This document shows, in pieces, positions 1-5,913 of a stretch of DNA of 5,913 nucleotides. Position numbers and translations under genes: made by a program. The stretch is from assembly GCA_021820165.1 (NCBI GenBank), contig JAKADW010000145.1, positions 1 through 5,913 of the forward strand, given 5' to 3'. This DNA comes from Bacillota bacterium (GTDB taxonomy: Bacteria; Bacillota_E; Sulfobacillia; Sulfobacillales; Sulfobacillaceae). Positions within the stretch are counted from its first letter, which is position 1. Each line of letters starts with the position of its first letter. Below the pieces are notes generated by a model that saw nothing but the letters and a program-made list of their open reading frames with translations, made no database searches and was not told where the DNA came from.

Positions 1-82
1 TTCACGGGCCATTCCGCCACAATAGTCGTCAGAACTCGAACCATGCGGGTTCCCGAGGATTGCACAACGAGGAGGCCTCCTG
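1..82 (+). other. Leader/intergenic region upstream of ppa
   Basis: No gene can be assigned to this edge stretch. One plus-strand frame is open from base 2 to a TAG at 23-25 and could be the last codons of an upstream gene, but seven residues are too few to identify. An imperfect hairpin is visible at 35-57: CTCG pairs with CGAG and AACC with GGTT, with a two-base bulge and the loop ATGCG. I see no convincing -35/-10 pair, so the ppa promoter may lie outside the window. The ppa ribosome binding site occupies the right end. Confidence 0.5.
70..81 (+). promoter_or_regulatory. Ribosome binding site of ppa inside a 12-bp palindrome
   Basis: GGAGG at 71-75 lies 7 nt before the TTG codon at 83, and this decides the pyrophosphatase start. 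The same bases form the left half of a perfect 12-bp palindrome, AGGAGGCCTCCT (70-81). In RNA this could fold only as a 4-bp stem with a GGCC loop; in DNA it could be a protein-binding site. The Shine-Dalgarno role is well supported. Any regulatory role of the palindrome is inference. Confidence 0.75.
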
Positions 83-565
83 TTGAAGGTAGACGTGGTA
101 ATTGAGATTCCGCAAGGAAGTCAAAACAAATACGAAGTCGATCACGAGACCGGGCGTGTGCGCCTTGATCGGGTTCTCTATTCCCCGATGCATTATCCCG
201 CGGAGTATGGTTTTATCGCCGATACGCTGGGTGAAGATGGTGACCCCATCGATGTCTTGGTGCTGGCAACCTTCCCGACTTTTCCCGGATGCATTGTGAA
301 TGCTCGCATTTTAGGAATGCTAGAAATGTCGGACGAAAAAGGGGTCGACACCAAGCTTCTAGCGGTTATGGCAGACGATCCCCGGTTCGACCATGTCCAG
401 TCATTGGACGACGTCAATCCCCATGCGCTGAAGGAGATTCCTCACTTTTTTGAAACCTACAAGCAACTGGAAAAGAAAGAAACGCACATCGGTGGCTGGA
501 AAGGTGAGGCGGACGCCCTTCGGGTTCTTGAAGAGGCCCGCCGGCGGTATCAGTCGGGCCACTAG
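83..565 (+). CDS. ppa: Inorganic pyrophosphatase, soluble family I
   Basis: This 160-residue cytosolic enzyme hydrolyses pyrophosphate to two phosphates, pulling nucleic-acid, protein and activated-intermediate synthesis forward. The family I signature is clear: DGDPID at residues 52-57 gives the metal-binding aspartates D52, D54 and D57. By alignment from memory with the E. coli enzyme, the other active-site residues are also present: E8, K16, E18, R30, Y42, D84, D89, K91, Y126 and K127. The protein is slightly shorter than the usual 170-178 residues, with a short C-terminal tail. The TTG start is chosen because GGAGG lies 7 nt upstream and the protein then begins at the conserved VVIEIP strand. 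It is the only plus-strand gene here, transcribed towards the minus-strand gene cluster, and its stop is one base from that of the FUSC-like gene. Identification is very secure. Confidence 0.97.
   Translation: MKVDVVIEIPQGSQNKYEVDHETGRVRLDRVLYSPMHYPAEYGFIADTLGEDGDPIDVLVLATFPTFPGCIVNARILGMLEMSDEKGVDTKLLAVMADDPRFDHVQSLDDVNPHALKEIPHFFETYKQLEKKETHIGGWKGEADALRVLEEARRRYQSGH
535..560. repeat. GC-rich inverted repeat at the 3' end of ppa
   Basis: GGCCCG (535-540) and CGGGCC (555-560) form a perfect 6-bp stem with a 14-nt loop inside the last codons of ppa, just before its stop. No T-run follows on either strand, so it is not a canonical intrinsic terminator. It is the only sizeable hairpin near the junction of the two convergent genes and could slow polymerase from both sides or protect mRNA 3' ends. 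The repeat is directly visible. The function is inferred and uncertain. Confidence 0.45.
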
Positions 566-566
566 C

Positions 567-1688
567 CTAGACCCGGACAATAGGAATAATGAGCCGCGCC
601 GACACCTCTAAATCCTGGCTCATCTTATCCAAGTCCACCAGAACGGCCGCGATGTCCAGAAAGCGGGCGCCATCTCCTTCCAAGAGGGCGCCCGCTTCTC
701 GCACCAAGACTTGGCGCTCGCGAGCACTCGCCGCCAGCAGTCGCTCCATTCGCAAAGCCGCGTCCTGCGCTTGCTCTTGAATCAAGAGCGCATAGCTTTT
801 CAACGCCTCTCCCATTAATGCCAGCACCTTTCCCAGACGTTTCGCCAAGGCATCCGGCAAGGCAGCCGCCGGCCGACTCACATCCCGATCTAAGGTGACA
901 AAGAGTGTTCGCGCAATACCCCGCACTTGAATCATAGTATGGTCAAGCACCGTGAGCGCATGTCGCAGTTGAGCGAGCTTCCCCCGTTCTCCCCGGTGCC
1001 AGGGATTCCAACGGAGACTGGTCTCGGCCCGTTCAATCGCTCGACGGGCGCGATGTAAACCAGACTCAATGGCTCGCGCCTCCTTCAGCCGCCGGTTGGC
1101 CTCCTCGGGATCCAAGCCCTGATCCAAGTCCTGTTGAATCCCCTCCATCACCTGGCTTAGCGCTAACGCCAAAATCCGCAAGGCCTCGGCGGCGTCGGGC
1201 GTAAAGTCAGGCGGCCACAGAAGTGCCGACACCAGAATTGCCACCGCCGCCCCCAGTGCCGTATCCAAAGCCCGGTACCAGGCATATCCTTTCACTTGTG
1301 CGCCAATCGCCATCACCATCAGAGCCGAGATGGCCACTTGCGAAATGCCCTGCGAGCCTAAACGCAATCGACTGGCGGCAGCGATGGCCACAAATACGAG
1401 CACCCCAATAGACCAGGCATGAAGCCCCACCAGATGCGTAAACAAGATGGCCAGCACAATGCCCCCGACGACCCCTAGAATCCGCTGCACCCCGCGCACA
1501 ACAGACTCGGCAATGGTTGCCTGAGCACACAAAATGGCGGCCAAGGGAGCAAAATAGGGCCTGGCCGTGCCAAATATCCAGGCGGCCAAGGCCCATGAGA
1601 GTCCGGCGGCAACGGCTGTCTTTGCGGCCTCCAGACTAAACCCCCAATTCTCCAAGGTATCCCACGGTAGCTTCGCCCATTTGACCAT
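567..1688 (-). CDS. FUSC / aromatic acid exporter family membrane protein
   Basis: This 373-residue protein has an N-terminal membrane half and a C-terminal soluble helical half. About six hydrophobic segments are visible near residues 25-42, 45-62, 70-87, 90-108, 115-133 and 140-158. The sixth, with its ALGAAVAILVSALLWPP stretch, resembles the end of the membrane domain in FUSC/ArAE (DUF939-like) proteins, whose known relatives include AaeB-type exporters of aromatic carboxylic acids. Residues 160-373 are rich in Ala, Leu, Arg and Glu and probably form a long helical or coiled cytoplasmic domain. ATG at 1688 is chosen because it leaves a 29-bp gap after the amidase gene and starts just before the first helix. 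The frame is open further upstream, but that would overlap the amidase 3' end with non-hydrophobic, Arg/Gly/Pro-rich sequence. The Shine-Dalgarno is weak, so coupling to amidase translation is possible. Substrate and transport activity are unknown; the family call is fairly confident. Confidence 0.8.
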   Translation of the reverse strand: MVKWAKLPWDTLENWGFSLEAAKTAVAAGLSWALAAWIFGTARPYFAPLAAILCAQATIAESVVRGVQRILGVVGGIVLAILFTHLVGLHAWSIGVLVFVAIAAASRLRLGSQGISQVAISALMVMAIGAQVKGYAWYRALDTALGAAVAILVSALLWPPDFTPDAAEALRILALALSQVMEGIQQDLDQGLDPEEANRRLKEARAIESGLHRARRAIERAETSLRWNPWHRGERGKLAQLRHALTVLDHTMIQVRGIARTLFVTLDRDVSRPAAALPDALAKRLGKVLALMGEALKSYALLIQEQAQDAALRMERLLAASARERQVLVREAGALLEGDGARFLDIAAVLVDLDKMSQDLEVSARLIIPIVRV

Positions 1689-1717
1689 GGGGCTAGCTTC
1701 ATACCCAACGCTTGGCT

Positions 1718-3064
1718 TTATGCGAGCGCTGGTGGCGGCTCCGGAACTGAGGACGGAAACTGCTGCTGGATCGCTTCCCCGACACCAAGGAGCAGCGCCT
1801 CCCGCCCGGGTGCCGCGACCAATTGGATGGAAACCGGTAGTCCTTGGTGCATACCCCAAGGAATCGCCAATGCGGGAAATCCCAAGAGATTAAAGGGATT
1901 GGTGAAACGCGTCAATACCGCCCGCACATCCTCATGCCCTAAGGCCGTCGTGATGCGGCTGCCGTCCAATGGCGGCGCCTGTACCGGCACGGTGGGCAGG
2001 ATCAGGAGGTCGACTTCATCAAATAACGCACGATAGCGGGTTTGCGCTGCCTGGCGGTAACGTAGTGCCGCGATATATTCGGCAGCCAAGTGGGCGCCAC
2101 CCTGATAAAGACGATCCGCCACATCGGGTTGGTAGCGTTCCGGTTGGGAATCCAAGGTGGTCCAATGATAGGCTAGCGCCTCGGACCCGAGAATAATCGA
2201 CTGGGCGAGCCAGATACGCTCCAAATCCGGCAGAGGGCCGCGCTCGACCAGAACCCCGAGGCTATCTAAAATGACCCCAATACCGTCCTGAACCACCGGG
2301 TCCAGTGCCGCATCCGCGCAATCGAGGCCCTCGGGCCATAATACCCGCCTGACTTCTCCTCCCTCGAGGGAACTTTGGTCGCTCAGAACCTCAAAGACGC
2401 GACGAACGTCTTCGACATGTCGGGCCATGGGACCGACGTGGTCCAAGGACCAGGAAAGGGGGATGACGCCCTCGGTGGAAATCGTCCCGTAAGTCGGCTT
2501 GAGCCCGGAAATCCCCACAAACGCCGAGGGAATACGAATGGACCCTCCCGTATCCGTTCCCAGTGCCGCCATAAAAAGTCCGGTGGCCACGGCCACCGCC
2601 GACCCGGAGCTAGAACCGCCCGCCATGTGGGTCAGGTTGTAGGGGTTGGCGACCGGACCATAGTGTGAGCTATTCCCTGTTGGTCCGTAGGCAAATTCAT
2701 GCAGATTTAATTTACCCAGGGCAATATTGGCACCACTTGCCCGAAGTTTACGTGTCACCGGAGCGTCCGCCGCGGCGGGATGCTCATGCGCGCGAACCGC
2801 CGACCCTGCCGTGGTGACCACACCCTCGACATCAATCAAATCCTTCAACCCCACCAGCATGCCGTCAAGCACTGACAGCGGTTCGCCGCGAAAATAACGC
2901 GCTTCCGATGCGCGGGCCGCCTTAAGACCGGCTTCCTCATCCATCGAGGTCAAGAGATGGGTCGCGTGCTGCCAGCGGTCGATTTGGCTAAGCGTTTCTT
3001 GAAATGTCTCCACGGGACTTTTCTCTTTTTGCCGATAAAGGGCGTGCAATTCACGAATCGTCAT
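1718..3064 (-). CDS. Amidase signature family hydrolase (GatA-like fold)
   Basis: This 448-residue cytosolic enzyme is predicted to hydrolyse an amide to a carboxylate and ammonia or amine. The Ser-cisSer-Lys triad is intact: K74 in GLKDLID, cis-Ser S151 in the GGSSSGSA motif (149-156), and nucleophile S175 in [13 protein letters not shown]. The S151-S175 spacing of 24 matches known family members. The N-terminal region (ELHALY...[10 protein letters not shown]) and the C-terminal [16 protein letters not shown] stretch are typical of the family. It resembles GatA, but no gatB or gatC is present and it is somewhat shorter than the usual ~485 residues, so a stand-alone amidase is more likely than an amidotransferase subunit. 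The ATG at 3064 overlaps the NUDIX stop codon as ATGA, with a G-rich stretch just upstream, which argues for translational coupling and against the longer open frame. The substrate cannot be read from sequence. Confidence 0.92.
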   Translation of the reverse strand: MTIRELHALYRQKEKSPVETFQETLSQIDRWQHATHLLTSMDEEAGLKAARASEARYFRGEPLSVLDGMLVGLKDLIDVEGVVTTAGSAVRAHEHPAAADAPVTRKLRASGANIALGKLNLHEFAYGPTGNSSHYGPVANPYNLTHMAGGSSSGSAVAVATGLFMAALGTDTGGSIRIPSAFVGISGLKPTYGTISTEGVIPLSWSLDHVGPMARHVEDVRRVFEVLSDQSSLEGGEVRRVLWPEGLDCADAALDPVVQDGIGVILDSLGVLVERGPLPDLERIWLAQSIILGSEALAYHWTTLDSQPERYQPDVADRLYQGGAHLAAEYIAALRYRQAAQTRYRALFDEVDLLILPTVPVQAPPLDGSRITTALGHEDVRAVLTRFTNPFNLLGFPALAIPWGMHQGLPVSIQLVAAPGREALLLGVGEAIQQQFPSSVPEPPPALA

Positions 3065-3570
3065 TCGCCCCACCCCCGTTGAGCCGGAGTGATCCCCGGC
3101 TCGCCACCGTCCCGAAGACGTTTGATCCGGGCTCCCCCATCCCGACTTAAACGGGCCGAAAGCGCATCCAGCACGCGCCCGGATAGCCCTTTCAGAGTCC
3201 GTTCTATGGGTTCCGCGTAGGCGTCTGGCAACTGTGGCGGCAACCGCTCCCATGGAGCCCAACAAAGGTCCGTATGCTCGATCGATATCTTGGGCTCCAA
3301 GTGTTCTGTCAAATCATCGACCGTAAAGATGACCAAAAACACCGAGCGTTCCGGAGTTGGCTTTAAAAAACGGGCATCGACGACTCGGCGTGGCCGAACC
3401 GTCAGTCCGGTTTCCTCGAGGAATTCCCGGATCAACGCCTCTTCGGGCGTTTCGCCCGCTTCGATCCGTCCTCCAGGCAATTCCCATTCGCCCCGGTCGT
3501 TCGCGCCCAAAAGCACACATCCCTCGCGAACGAGAATCCCTTTTACTGAAATGGCCCACTGCTGATCCAT
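3061..3570 (-). CDS. NUDIX hydrolase (MutT-like)
   Basis: This 169-residue cytosolic enzyme is predicted to cleave nucleoside diphosphates linked to another moiety, releasing a phosphate-containing product; typical roles are nucleotide-pool cleaning or removal of nucleotide sugars or ADP-ribose. A perfect Nudix box (GX5EX7REUXEEXGU) lies at residues 34-56, with R48, E49, E52, E53 and G55 in place. Before it comes the usual strand region with ELPGG (30-34). Two start codons compete. The ATG at 3570 is chosen because GGAGG ends 7 nt before it, whereas the ATG at 3576 is only one base from the Shine-Dalgarno. Beyond the ~130-residue catalytic core there is a basic C-terminal tail (about 130-169) with two RDGG repeats and no recognised domain. 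The stop overlaps the amidase start by 4 bp. Family very secure; substrate unknown. Confidence 0.93.
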   Translation of the reverse strand: MDQQWAISVKGILVREGCVLLGANDRGEWELPGGRIEAGETPEEALIREFLEETGLTVRPRRVVDARFLKPTPERSVFLVIFTVDDLTEHLEPKISIEHTDLCWAPWERLPPQLPDAYAEPIERTLKGLSGRVLDALSARLSRDGGARIKRLRDGGEPGITPAQRGWGE

Positions 3571-3576
3571 CGACAT

Positions 3577-3584
3577 CCCTCCCC
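3577..3584 (-). promoter_or_regulatory. Ribosome binding site of the NUDIX gene
   Basis: On the minus strand GGGGAGGG directly precedes an ATG at 3576, but its spacing (7 nt from GGAGG) fits the second ATG at 3570. This moves the likely start two codons downstream of the first methionine. A TATTAT at 3594-3599 resembles a -10 box but has no partner -35, so I do not call a promoter. Confidence 0.7.
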
Positions 3585-3608
3585 GTTTTCTTCCATAATA
3601 CCGAAGAT

Positions 3609-4400
3609 TTAGGAGGAGCGGCGGCGTCTTTCTTGCCACTCGCGGAGCACTGACCAGGCCAATCCCAAGATCAATAAGCTCAATAGCAAGACCGGATCGG
3701 CAAAATGGCGCAAAAGAGAATGGGCCGGTGCTGCCGTCCCGGTGACCGCCAAGGTATCCATCACAATATGCGCCAGTACCGGCACGAGCATGTCTCCTGT
3801 AGCCAACAGGTAGAGTGTCCAAGGTAGCACCGTGAGGCCAATCACCAGCATGGTCCATCCACCCCACGCAGGCACATGCCAGAGACCAAAAACGAAGGCC
3901 GCCACCACGGCAACCATAAGCCGCTCAAAGGCGGTACGCGGGCGGACAATTTGCCACACCGCGATTAATCCGCCCAATAGGACCAGATTCTCCACCGGCA
4001 ACACCAAGGGAAACTGCCACAACATGTGCTGGCCCTCCGGCCAGGTGATTTGATGCATTTTAGCCGCCTGGGGATTGAAACCGAGAATCTTGTCCCCCAC
4101 TGTGCCCATGGCTAAGGACGCGATGACCAATAGCATGGTCTGCCAGATCGTACTATCCGTCCAGCTGAGCGAGCGTATCACCCCGCGGATTAATGGCCAG
4201 CTCAACAACACAAAAATGAGACCACCATACCCATAGCCTACGGCGCTAGAGTGGGCTGCATGCCCCATGATGAGAACCATCAGACCACCTAGCGAGGTGG
4301 CGGCAACCAAACGCCAAGTAGGCACACGCCCGACATAGCGCAAAAAGAGCGGATCCGGCGACGATATGCCCGGCCACCGGATCCATGGTTTCCACTTCAT
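3609..4400 (-). CDS. CPBP-like intramembrane protease-family membrane protein with altered motif 1
   Basis: This 263-residue protein has about eight hydrophobic segments, near residues 33-47, 58-76, 86-102, 129-150, 160-178, 182-200, 204-221 and 235-252, and a basic, Arg-rich tail (ERRRRSS). Two of the three CPBP (Abi/Rce1-type) glutamic protease motifs are recognisable: FGLWH (F171...H175) as FxxxH, and HIVMD (H211...D215) as HxxxN/D. The expected EExxxR motif is represented by ENLVLLG: E137 remains, but the second Glu is N138 and the Arg is Leu. The spacing E137-H175-H211 fits the family. It may be a divergent active enzyme, since the first Glu is the catalytic one in Rce1 homologues, or a non-proteolytic relative. 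The ATG at 4400 is preceded by GAGGAG and by GGGGGG 7 nt upstream. It sits 40 bp after the aldo/keto reductase gene and 38 bp before the NUDIX gene. Substrate unknown. Confidence 0.7.
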   Translation of the reverse strand: MKWKPWIRWPGISSPDPLFLRYVGRVPTWRLVAATSLGGLMVLIMGHAAHSSAVGYGYGGLIFVLLSWPLIRGVIRSLSWTDSTIWQTMLLVIASLAMGTVGDKILGFNPQAAKMHQITWPEGQHMLWQFPLVLPVENLVLLGGLIAVWQIVRPRTAFERLMVAVVAAFVFGLWHVPAWGGWTMLVIGLTVLPWTLYLLATGDMLVPVLAHIVMDTLAVTGTAAPAHSLLRHFADPVLLLSLLILGLAWSVLREWQERRRRSS

Positions 4401-4406
4401 CTCCTC

Positions 4407-4431
4407 GCCCCCCTTAATGGATAAGCGGGGC
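4407..4431 (-). repeat. Short inverted repeat before the CPBP-like gene
   Basis: On the minus strand GCCCC (4431-4427) can pair with GGGGC (4411-4407) across a 15-nt loop, in the gap between the aldo/keto reductase stop and the CPBP-like start. The right arm lies in the G-rich stretch that could act as the ribosome binding site, so folding might limit initiation. The stem is only 5 bp and no T-run follows. The pairing is visible; any role is speculative. Confidence 0.3.
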
Positions 4432-4440
4432 TCGGCCTCT

Positions 4441-5394
4441 CTATGCCAAAATTGCTTCGATACGAGCCAACGTTTCCTCAGAGAGTTTGACGTCGACGGC
4501 CTTGACGTTCTCTTGAATTTGCTCCGGTCGTGAGGCGCCGATGAGGGCACTAGAAATGGCCGGTAGACGAAGAACCCAGGCGAGCGCCAATTGGCTTAAG
4601 GTGACGCCCAGGTCTCGAGCCACCTCGGATAATTGCTCCACACGGTCGAGATTGTCTTCGGTGAGCATCCGCGAAATGGAACCGCTGACCCGCTCATTGG
4701 CCGCTCTTGATCCCGATGGAACCGCCTGCCCTTTTTTATACTTGCCGGTCAGTAGCCCCTGAGCCAGTGGCGAAAACACGACCAGTCCCATCCCTGCTTG
4801 GGCCGACATGGGCAGAACCGCCGACTCAATATAGCGATTCAAGAGATTATAGACCGGCTGACTGGCGCGAATCGGGTTCAGGCCGAGACGCTTCTCGACC
4901 AAAAGCGCTTCAGCAATCTGCTGTGGTTGCCATTCACTGATGCCGCCGTATAGAATCTTCCCTTGCCGCACCAGATCATCGATGGCGCGCAGTGTTTCCT
5001 CAATTTCAGTGTTGGGGTCCGCGCGATGGCAGTAGAAGATATCGACGTAGTCGGTTTTTAACGCCTTGAGACTTTTGTCAACTTGGTCAAAAAGATGTTT
5101 ACGGGACAGCCCGCTTTGATTCGGCTTCGGCCCTACGGGCCAGAAGGCCTTGCTTGTCAGTACGTACTCGCTTCGGTCATACGGAGCTAACGCCTCCGCG
5201 AGAAAGCGTTCGGCCGCATGTGGCTCACTCCCGTACGCATTGGCGCAATCGAAGTGATTGATGCCGACCTCAAACGCTTCCCGAATACAGGCCTTGGCTG
5301 TCTCCTGCTCCGTCACCGTCCCATATGTCAGCCAACTTCCTAGGGCAATAGCTGATACCTGAATTCCTGCTCGGCCTAGACGACGATATTCCAC
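4441..5394 (-). CDS. Aldo/keto reductase (Kv-beta/YghZ-like)
   Basis: This 317-residue cytosolic NAD(P)H-dependent oxidoreductase is predicted to reduce aldehydes or ketones to alcohols. The TIM-barrel catalytic tetrad is present: D49 and Y54 in HFDCANAYG, K82 in TSKAFW, and H123 in YCHRAD. The segment DYVDIFYCHRADPNTEIEET (115-134) and the later SPLAQGLLTGKY (208-219) resemble voltage-gated potassium channel beta-subunit and YghZ-type reductases. GASRPEQIQEN (286-296) is the usual cofactor-phosphate binding region, favouring NADPH. Length is normal for the family. The GTG at 5394 is chosen because AGGAG (5406-5402) ends 7 nt before it; an in-frame GTG six codons further upstream lacks a ribosome binding site. 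The gene follows prfC by 46 bp and precedes the CPBP-like gene by 40 bp. The physiological substrate is unknown; detoxification of reactive carbonyls is a plausible inference. Confidence 0.95.
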   Translation of the reverse strand: MEYRRLGRAGIQVSAIALGSWLTYGTVTEQETAKACIREAFEVGINHFDCANAYGSEPHAAERFLAEALAPYDRSEYVLTSKAFWPVGPKPNQSGLSRKHLFDQVDKSLKALKTDYVDIFYCHRADPNTEIEETLRAIDDLVRQGKILYGGISEWQPQQIAEALLVEKRLGLNPIRASQPVYNLLNRYIESAVLPMSAQAGMGLVVFSPLAQGLLTGKYKKGQAVPSGSRAANERVSGSISRMLTEDNLDRVEQLSEVARDLGVTLSQLALAWVLRLPAISSALIGASRPEQIQENVKAVDVKLSEETLARIEAILA

Positions 5395-5401
5395 CCTGTC
5401 A

Positions 5402-5406
5402 CTCCT
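5402..5406 (-). promoter_or_regulatory. Ribosome binding site of the aldo/keto reductase gene
   Basis: AGGAG on the minus strand lies 7 nt upstream of the GTG at 5394 and inside the codons that a longer reading from GTG 5412 would use. Only the shorter reading has a Shine-Dalgarno, so it sets the start. Confidence 0.75.
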
Positions 5407-5440
5407 ATCCACCCGAAGGCGTTACTCACCGTCTAGAGTA

Positions 5441-5913
5441 TCACAGTCCCGCCTCTTGATGTCGTATGGGTGAGCTTTCCGTCACCACCAACGACGGGTA
5501 GCGCTCCTGCAACCGATCCAAGGTCCGCTGATCTTCCAAGAGGAGCACCCGCTGACCATCATCGTCGACGACCATACGGACGCGGTCGAAGCGTCCCAGC
5601 TCAAATTCCGCCGGCCCTTCGGTGATCCAGCGGGCCATCTGATACGAGAGGGTTCGGAGTGTGACTTCGACCCCATACTCGTGCTGTAGTCGGTACTGCA
5701 ACACCTCAAATTGTAGCGGTCCAACCACCCCTAAATAAACTTGCGGCCCGAGGTCAACCGGCCGAAACCGCTGGACAAGACCCTCCTGCACCAGTTCATC
5801 TAACCCTCTCTGGTACTGCTTGTGTTTGAGGGTATACTTCAACTCCACCTCAGCAAAATGTTCCGGAGAGAAGCGAGGAAATCCGACGAACCGAAGGTGC
5901 GAATGCTCGCTTA
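5441..5913 (-). CDS. prfC: Peptide chain release factor 3, C-terminal part (cut by window edge)
   Basis: About 156 C-terminal codons are visible. The frame is open to the right edge of the window, so the GTPase and middle domains (family length about 520-530 residues) lie outside. RF3 is a GTPase that removes RF1/RF2 from the ribosome after peptide release. The visible part matches the RF3 C-terminal domain by recall. The segment starting LRFVGFPRFSPEHFAEVELK corresponds to the E. coli stretch around FxGIPNFAPELF. It is followed by LKHKQYQRGLDELVQEG, then VQRFRPV, VGVVGPLQFEVLQYRL, and the terminal LQERYPSLVV region. Reading it as a complete small protein from an internal GTG near 5848 is wrong, because homology continues upstream without a break. 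It is the first visible gene of the minus-strand cluster, 46 bp before the aldo/keto reductase. No terminator is seen after it, so read-through into the downstream genes is likely. Confidence 0.93.
   Translation of the reverse strand, partial: SEHSHLRFVGFPRFSPEHFAEVELKYTLKHKQYQRGLDELVQEGLVQRFRPVDLGPQVYLGVVGPLQFEVLQYRLQHEYGVEVTLRTLSYQMARWITEGPAEFELGRFDRVRMVVDDDGQRVLLLEDQRTLDRLQERYPSLVVTESSPIRHQEAGL

Noticed and set aside
1..45. Possible minus-strand tRNA-like piece (GGTTCGAGTT, TGGCGGAATGG) or divergent ATG at 12
   Set aside because: No acceptor or T-stem pairing can be built, and only four codons would be visible at the window edge.
1207..1596. 129-codon open frame on the minus strand within the FUSC-like gene
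   Set aside because: Gly/Cys/Arg-rich translation with no family resemblance; a frame shadow of a GC-rich membrane protein gene.
1689..1859. N-terminal extension of the FUSC-like protein by 57 residues
   Set aside because: It overlaps the amidase coding end, is Gly/Pro/Arg-rich without homology, and would put a long non-hydrophobic stretch before the first helix.
2375..2668. 97-codon plus-strand open frame opposite the amidase
   Set aside because: Low-complexity Arg/Gly/His-rich translation, opposite a well-conserved gene.
3065..3265. N-terminal extension of the amidase by 67 residues
   Set aside because: It lies entirely in another frame of the NUDIX gene and precedes the typical amidase N terminus. 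The ATGA start is better.
3594..3599. TATTAT as a -10 box for an internal promoter before the NUDIX gene
   Set aside because: No TTGACA-like hexamer occurs about 17 bp upstream; the sequence there is GC-rich coding DNA.
3571..3867. Long N-terminal extension of the NUDIX protein
   Set aside because: It runs through the CPBP-like gene in another frame; the strong Shine-Dalgarno before 3570 sets the start.
5395..5412. Aldo/keto reductase start at GTG 5412
   Set aside because: It has no ribosome binding site; AGGAG falls inside these codons and serves GTG 5394.
5395..5440. Short resemblance (GGTGAGTAACGC) to a conserved 16S rRNA segment
   Set aside because: Only about 12 bases match and the flanks do not continue as rRNA; most likely chance.

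Overview
The window is a compact, moderately GC-rich bacterial chromosomal segment with seven protein-coding genes and almost no non-coding DNA. Strong GGAGG-type ribosome binding sites, TTG and GTG starts, 1-46 bp intergenic gaps and a CPBP-type membrane protein fit a Gram-positive, Bacillota-like genome. That is a guess: a Sulfobacillus-type lineage would fit, but nothing here proves it. There are no rRNA or tRNA genes, CRISPR arrays, insertion sequences or phage genes.

Layout. A short leader (1-82) precedes one plus-strand gene, ppa (83-565), a family I soluble inorganic pyrophosphatase with its active-site residues intact. All other genes lie on the minus strand and read towards ppa. In transcription order they are: the C-terminal part of prfC (peptide chain release factor 3, cut by the right edge of the window, 5441-5913); an aldo/keto reductase (4441-5394); an eight-helix CPBP-like membrane protein with a degenerate first motif (3609-4400); a NUDIX hydrolase (3061-3570); an amidase-signature hydrolase (1718-3064); and a FUSC/aromatic-acid-exporter-like membrane protein (567-1688). 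Gaps are 46, 40, 38, -4 and 29 bp, so this looks like one operon or an overlapping transcription unit. The NUDIX and amidase genes are joined by an ATGA stop/start overlap. The last minus-strand gene and ppa end tail to tail with one base between their stop codons.

How the genes may work together. ppa and prfC are housekeeping functions (pyrophosphate removal; release-factor recycling in translation termination). The four or five genes between them read as a general metabolic, detoxification or house-cleaning set: carbonyl reduction, nucleotide-pool or nucleoside-diphosphate cleavage, amide hydrolysis and possible export of organic acids. The most specific idea is that the amidase releases a carboxylate that the adjacent FUSC-type protein exports, but this rests on neighbourhood only. 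I see no convincing undescribed system. The best leads are the altered CPBP active-site motif, the amidase-exporter pairing, and the terminator-less convergent junction with a GC-rich hairpin inside the ppa 3' end.
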